A DNA stretch of 64,000 bases from Plicaturopsis crispa FD-325 SS-3 (taxonomy: Eukaryota > Basidiomycota > Agaricomycetes > Amylocorticiales > Amylocorticiaceae): NCBI GenBank assembly GCA_000827205.1, contig KN832566.1:638543-702542 (forward strand). The letters are read 5' to 3'. Below are positions 58,818-64,000 of the stretch, one piece after another. The notes beneath the pieces were generated by a model, which ran no database searches, was not told where the DNA came from, and worked only from the letters and a program-made list of their open reading frames with translations. Each line of letters opens with the position of its first letter. Position 1 is the stretch's first letter. A program made the translations under genes and the position numbers.

Positions 58818-60581
58818 CTACATAACGTACTCTTCAATCCCTCCGCAGGGCAAGGTTGGGCCCTTCGACACATCAAGAAACCGCTGGTATAATTCAGGGC
58901 CGAGTTCTTGAAGAGCATACTGGGGTCGGGCAAGGAAATTGGCCACCTTTCGCTGCACGTAGTTGTCGAACGCCCGCTGGGCGGGGAGCGCTTGTTCTAC
59001 TTGGTTGGCCGATGCGCACTGCCGTTTGTGGTCGCGCCAGGCCGCAGTTTGACACGGTTTGCTGCAGTAAAGTGCCTAGAACAAAGATAGGTTGTTGTGT
59101 ATACGACTCGTAGAGCAATATACTGGTACGTACGATGTTACACTTCGAGCACATACTGAGCTTGGCGATGTCGCGACCCTCCAACTTTGCGCAAAGCGGC
59201 CCATCGCATGTCCGGTGTAGCGCCCCGTGATAGAGGCCAATCTTCGCAGCTCTCTCGATCTCCACACTGGGGCGAGGGTCGGTACCAAGACCGATGTATT
59301 CATCGATTTTCGTGTTCCATGCTGCCTGCATAAGACCGAAAGTGTGTTTGCCTAGCACGCGGTGTCGATTAGACGGACTGTAAATAGATGAAAATGAGTT
59401 TCCCGGTAGTATACGGAGAGAGAAAACGCGTGCCTTGGGAGGTAGTGGGGCGTCTCCCGAATCGCGTACGCGAATGCCAGATCAAGAAGACCCCGCGTAC
59501 ACATCTCATCCGCAAACCGCCTGTACATGCTCAGTCTTGCCTCAGACCAGCCCCTTAAGTCGAGTTTCGTACCGCCGTCCACCCTGGCCGTCGACTCCTC
59601 TTTGAGGTCCGGCTTTGGGCCAGAAGCTGTGTCTGCGTCCGCGCTTTGGGTCGAGTCGGCATAGACGGTTTCCGACGGAGGTCCCAGCGAGGCGGTCACC
59701 AAAATGCGCTGCTGTTTCTCGGACCATTTCTCTTGCAAGCCTATAAGCCGGCGAGCGCAACATCTCCGATATGTCTTCCCCGAACCGCAGATGCAGAGGA
59801 AGTTGGGGGCAAAGTGGATGACCATGGCAACATTAGCATGGCAGTCTGCGAGTGTCTGGCCGGAGAAGCATGGGCATTGCCTGGCTGGGCGATTGAGCTT
59901 TAAGAAGCCTTTGGCGGTCGTTATAAAACCAGACCTCGCGGCAGCCGTTGAAAAGACCGGTCCTGTCACGAAGTGCTTCAGGCTGAGGGGAATAGACGCA
60001 GGTAGCTGAGATGCGTCGGCGCCGTGCTGCAGGAGAAGTATTACGAGATCCCCGTATCCGTGGCGTGTGAGAATGCACGCGTCGAGGAGTGGACTACGAC
60101 CGTCGACGACAATATTAACGTCGGCGTGCTGTTCAATGAGTGTGCGCGCGATGAAGAGACATCGCTCTGCCTCTGCGGTTCGCTCGGTGGGACTGCGTCG
60201 TTGGCCGAGGTAGTGATGTAAGAAAATGCCGTCCAGTGCAGCTCGCAGAGGCGTCTTTCCGCGGTCGCTCTTCGCGTCGACAGGGCACCCAAGCCTGATC
60301 AGCTCGCATGCCCACACAGGATCTCCATCCGCTGCCACGATATGAAGTTGGGTGAAGCCCGCGTCGATGAGCGGCGCAGCTGCTTTACTGTCCTGGGGGT
60401 CCGGGGCAATCACCACGGCAAAGCGGGTTGCGCCCTGGGCAGAGCCGATCAGACCCGTGCGCCTGCTGTGGCCTTCAGGAGTGAACGACAGAGACGTATA
60501 CCCAGTCATCATAGGATCTGCTCGCAAATTCTTCAAAAACGCAGCTGGTAGAAACGGTTTGGACAGTGACTCTTGCGACAT
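58818..60581 (-). CDS. Ankyrin-like / SEC-C-like / MYND finger protein, family member 6 (subfamily II)
   Basis: The start MSQESLSKPFLPAAFLKNL matches subfamily II. Ankyrin-like units are TQLHIVAADGDPVWACELI, RGKTPLRAALDGIFL, DGRSPLLDACILTRHGYG and LLLQHGADASQ. The SEC-C-like pair is CPCFSGQTLADCH and CICGSGKTYRRCC. The linker ends HYLP at the conserved intron (59378-59433). Its donor at the homologous position reads AAG|GCACGC, so it is a GC-AG intron. PSNRHRVLGKHTFGL, IDEYIGLGTDPRPSVEI and the MYND finger follow (CDGPLCAKLEG, CSKCNI, intron, LYCSKPCQTAAW, HKRQC). The last exon runs GPELYQRFLD to IEEYVM, with stop at 58818. All zinc ligands are present. Confidence 0.88.
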
Positions 60582-60871
60582 GCTGATCTGCAGGTCCTCC
60601 AAATGCATCGTTAGACCAGAGACACAGCAACACTACAAAAAACTGCTCACAGTATCACTTGTCCGGACAACGTGGTGGCTGGAAGGAAAGACGGGTCAGC
60701 CTGGCTCTTCGCTGGCTCGCGACTCTAATGTAAATCAAGGAATAGACTTTGCAAAGAAGAACTGTTTAATTAAATGTCCATACGACAAGCATAGCCAAGT
60801 GAAAAGATGTCGCCCTTGCGCGGTCAACATTCCACGAACATCTAAGGGCATATACATGCAGTGTGCACTCT
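60582..60871. other. Spacer between family member 6 and ABP1
   Basis: This 290 bp stretch holds the promoter of member 6 and the 3' UTR of ABP1, both on the minus strand. Nothing else is visible. Confidence 0.35.
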
Positions 60872-63444
60872 TCATTCTTGCACTTCCACGTAGGCCGCTA
60901 TTACATACGGTCTCAGTCTCAAGTCTCAAGATACGTGATAAAGATAGCAATACGCACCAGGGAACAGTCCCACATTTCCAGAAGGATCCTTGCCTTGCCA
61001 CCAGTCATCCGATGCAGCCTCGATTTCAGTGATGCGATCTCCCTCTCGGAATGAAATCTCATTGTCCTCGGCCGCATCATAGCTGTATAGAAGTGTGAGG
61101 ATAGCAACCATTTCACAAAGTACGAAAGACGTACTCGTATAGTGCGACCGCTGCGACGCCTTCGTCGGCTTCTGGGGCAGGTGGTGGAGAAGGGGGGCGT
61201 GGGGGAGCAGGCGGAGGTGCGGGAGCGGCTGGGGCAGCAGGCTAAATGACATTGGCATAAGGTCAGAGAATGACAACAAGGCAGCGGTTAGACTCACAGG
61301 AGGAGGGGGTGGTGGTGGCGGAGGCGGAGGGGGCGGCGGCGCAGCCTCCTCCGGGGCGGCCTCTTCCTCAGCTTGCTCAATGATCTCGACGTAATTGGCT
61401 AGATGAGAAAAGCCATCAATACCATGTTCATTAGATGGAGGAATGCATGATTCGTACCAGGGAAAAGTCCACTCTTCGTGCCACCTCCACCGACGGCAGA
61501 CCACCATCCTTCGTCGATCATTTCAACCTGCTCGATGACTTCACCCTCCGTGAGCGACATCTCATTGTCTTCCCCGGCCTAAGCAGAAGATCGTCTTGAG
61601 CAAAGTATTCGCTGTAACATCCTGGAACAGTCACATGCCTCGTAATCATATAGAACCACAGCACATATTCCTTGGCCGCCGGAGTGGGCGACTACTGGCT
61701 CGGGCTCGGGTTCTTCGACACTGAGAGCCGCCATTTGCGCGACAGGCGACTCCTGCAAATGGATGATCAGCTCACACGTCTATTTTTTCAACTGAACGGC
61801 TTACTGGAGCAGCAGCGACAGGCGCGGGCGGGGCTGGTGGTGGTGGTGGCGGCGGAGGCGGCGGGGGTGGAGGGGCTTCAAACTCTTCCTCTTCCACCTC
61901 CGGCTCCGGCTCAGGAACAGGTGGACGCGACGCGACTGGTGGAGGAGGAGGCGGCGGCGGGGCAGGTGCCTCTTCCCCGTGAGTAGCCTCGTACGCAGCT
62001 GCGCCTGCAGCTGCACCCCCGAAAGTGGCAGCGGCCACCTTCGCCCCAGTACCAAACGCCGGTCGTGCAGGGGGTGCGGGTGCGGGTGCTTGGAACGCGG
62101 CCGAGCGGCTGCGCGCGTCCTCTTCCTCTGCCTGCTTCTTCGCTAGTGCTTGCCGCTCGCTCCATGTAAGTTTCTTTCCGCTTCCGCCTCCGACCGGGGC
62201 TGGGGGTGGGGCTTGTGCTTGCGACTCCATAGCGGCGAAAGGGTTTTTGAGCTTCTTGGGGGCGGGCAGCGAAACTGGGGTATAGGCAGTGCCCTATGGA
62301 AGACGACTTCAATCTCAGTGACTACAGGAATGCGTGGGATACATACGACAGGGCCAATGCGGTCCTCCTCTGCAGGTTTGGTAGGGATGTTCGAGGATTT
62401 CACGGGCGGGGGGCCTGACGACATATAAGACGGCGCGGGTGTACTTGCTGGAGCCGTCGGCCTTGGTGCGGTGGGCACTTGAGGAGGACGAGTAGCCGCG
62501 GGGGGAGGCGGGGGTGCAGCAGCAGCAGCGGACGGTTCGTTGTCCCACGCATCCGCAGGCGCCTTGCCCGTGCTAAAAGGCAGTTTCGTTGCCGGAGACG
62601 TGGACGATCCGGAGCCAAAGGTGGGGCGCGGTGCAGAGGGCAACGACGGCGCAGAAGGCTTGGAGTAGCCGGTCCCCGGTGCTGGTGCTTTCTTCAGGCC
62701 TGCGATGTCGGGTCTACCTACCGGGGTATAGTTCGTGCCGACCTTGGCAATCGGCTCGAATTTGCGCGCTTGCTCGTTGTGTGACGAATACTTTGCGCCC
62801 GAGGCAGCTTCGACGCGTCGCATGATGCCGGACGGCGTCACATCAGACTATAAAACAGAGCCACGTCAGAGCATACCGGCTGAGGATAGAGACATTGGAC
62901 CAACCTCGTTGCGTGCGCTGACGACGACATGAGTTCCGCGCAGGAACTTCGCGACAGAGCTGGAATGGGTATGGAACAGGCCCTTCTTAGATTCTGGGAC
63001 GCCGTCGCCGCACCAGTTGATCTGAACGAATTTCGGGAGTTTGCTCTATCAAAGGACCGTCAGCGATCTGTGTTCATCCAGGACATCGACGTGTCCTGCA
63101 TCGCGGTGCCCGCAGCAGCTTCATCCCGATATGGTTGCCTGCTGAGTGCACGACACCATACACTACTCACATTGGTGTCAATTACCCGCGCAAACGCGTA
63201 TTGAATGCTATATCGTCGCCCGTTAACTCAAGAATCAGCGCCGGGCGGAGAGATCTAGCACGTACCGCCCATCCGAAAACTCCTCCTCAAGCTCCTCCAA
63301 TCCGCCGTTTCCAGTACTTTGCACTTTGAGATCGTTGGTACCCTTCTCATACGTGAACAGAGCCCAGTCTATGCCATTGGCGTTGACGACATCTTGATAC
63401 GCTTGGCTGATCTCCTTGCTGGACAAGTTCACTTGGAGAGACAT
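60872..63444 (-). CDS. ABP1: ABP1/drebrin-like actin-binding protein (ADF-H plus two SH3 domains)
   Basis: The N-terminal ADF-homology domain begins MSLQVNLSSKEISQAY. It continues through WALFTYEKGTNDLKVQ, IQYAFARV, FVQINWCGDGVPESKKG, FHTHSSSVAKFLRGTHVVV and IMRRVEAASGAKYSSHNE, across about four exons. A long Pro/Ala/Ser-rich region follows, with LTWSERQALAKKQ and several poly-Pro runs of up to 13 Pro. Two SH3 domains close it. The first has AVVLYDYEA and GWWSAV...GLFPANYVEI. The second has YDAAEDNEISFREGDRI and WWQGKDPSGNVGLFP, and its last strand AYVEVQE lies in a small terminal exon (stop 60872). ABP1 binds F-actin and, through SH3, endocytic proteins such as Ark/Prk kinases and amphiphysin at actin patches. 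Two SH3 domains instead of the single one of yeast Abp1 are common in basidiomycetes as far as I recall. Confidence 0.92.
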
Positions 63445-64000
63445 TGGCTGCTCCCGCTATATGATGGATCGAAAGTTAGTGGTGTTCTGGCTCTCAAGCA
63501 GTTACCAGCGCACTTAGCGATGCCTATACGCGTCCGAATAGTTGTTCCAGATGAATCGACGATATGTGGAGAACAAAGGTATTGGACAAGTCTTGGATGC
63601 GGGCTGCGGAGGATTTCAAAGTGCGGTGCAATTGTGGCGCAACGACGCTTGCTTTACACCGTCATCTGCAGATAGCTTTCTGGCTCTTTCAGGCTTCCTG
63701 CTCGGGCTGTTTATTCTCTGGGACGCGTTTTGGATAACTCAGACCTGCAAGCGCGGCTTTGCGGGTTGGATTGGCATCATGGCTGGAAGTCCTTACGCGA
63801 CGCTGACTTCAAATCCCTACCTCCCAAAGCCATTCCTAGTCGACCTTCTGTCGAAACCTATGATGAAAAACTATCGGGCTCTGGTTCTGTCTCCCGCTCT
63901 CTACTTCTAACGGCTCGGCTTGCTGTCACTCTACACCAATCACCACAGTGGGATCCTCGACCGTATGCAACCCGACGACTCCCTTGGCCGGCGAGATAAT
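63445..64000. other. Unassigned window end, possibly the 5' part of another gene
   Basis: The region upstream of ABP1 must contain its promoter. On the plus strand, open frames at 63542-63910 and 63730-63999 could be exons of a divergent gene that continues past the window. A possible GT donor lies near 63579. I recognise no domain and cannot choose a frame with confidence. Confidence 0.3.

Noticed and set aside
61801-62312. Open frames opposite and beside the ABP1 poly-proline region
   Set aside because: CCN/NGG codon runs lack stops on both strands. Only the minus-strand frame links ADF-H and SH3 exons.

Overview
The window is nuclear DNA of a filamentous basidiomycete, most likely an Agaricomycete such as a polypore. 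The genes are compact and GC-rich. They are broken by many 48-70 nt GT-AG introns with CTNA-type branch sites, sit on both strands, and are separated by intergenic gaps of a few hundred bases. The gene set is fungal: STT3, ALG5, SNT2, RXT3, a NIMA kinase, ABP1, a hybrid histidine kinase and secreted class 3 lipases. Coordinates of spliced genes run from start codon to stop codon, with introns inside.

Positions 1-23.2 kb hold conserved single-copy genes: STT3 (cut by the window edge), an ADIP/Msd1-like coiled-coil protein, a DOA4/USP8-like deubiquitinase, an SNT2-like chromatin reader, a membrane hybrid histidine kinase, a RanBP3/Yrb2-like Ran-binding protein and ALG5. STT3 and ALG5 both belong to N-glycosylation: ALG5 makes dolichyl-phosphate-glucose for the lipid-linked oligosaccharide that STT3 transfers. 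Positions 23.2-30.3 kb hold a tRNA-Ile(AAU), a 546 bp terminal-inverted-repeat element, two tandem secreted lipases and an unrecognised Ser/Pro-rich protein.

From 30.3 to 60.6 kb the window is dominated by an expanded paralogous family. It has six members plus one relic, with the layout ankyrin-like repeats, two SEC-C-like zinc motifs, then a C-terminal MYND finger. Members are interspersed with ordinary genes: a second RanBD protein, a PDI-like thioredoxin protein, RXT3, a NIMA kinase and RNase H2 subunit C. They fall into two sequence subfamilies. One member has lost the whole ankyrin and SEC-C region in frame. The same stretch holds a 3.2 kb gene-poor block with 11-bp GC-rich arrays, a second TIR element (1038 bp), and an 826 bp TA-flanked element. 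A near-perfect inverted arm of that last element abuts a 931 bp run of N. ABP1 closes the window, followed by an unassigned 3' end.

The strongest candidate for something little described is the Ank-(SEC-C)2-MYND family: its domain combination, local expansion, conserved intron positions and visible birth and decay. Its biochemical function cannot be told from sequence. The functional links between neighbouring housekeeping genes (STT3 with ALG5, SNT2 with RXT3) are shared pathways or related complexes, not operons.
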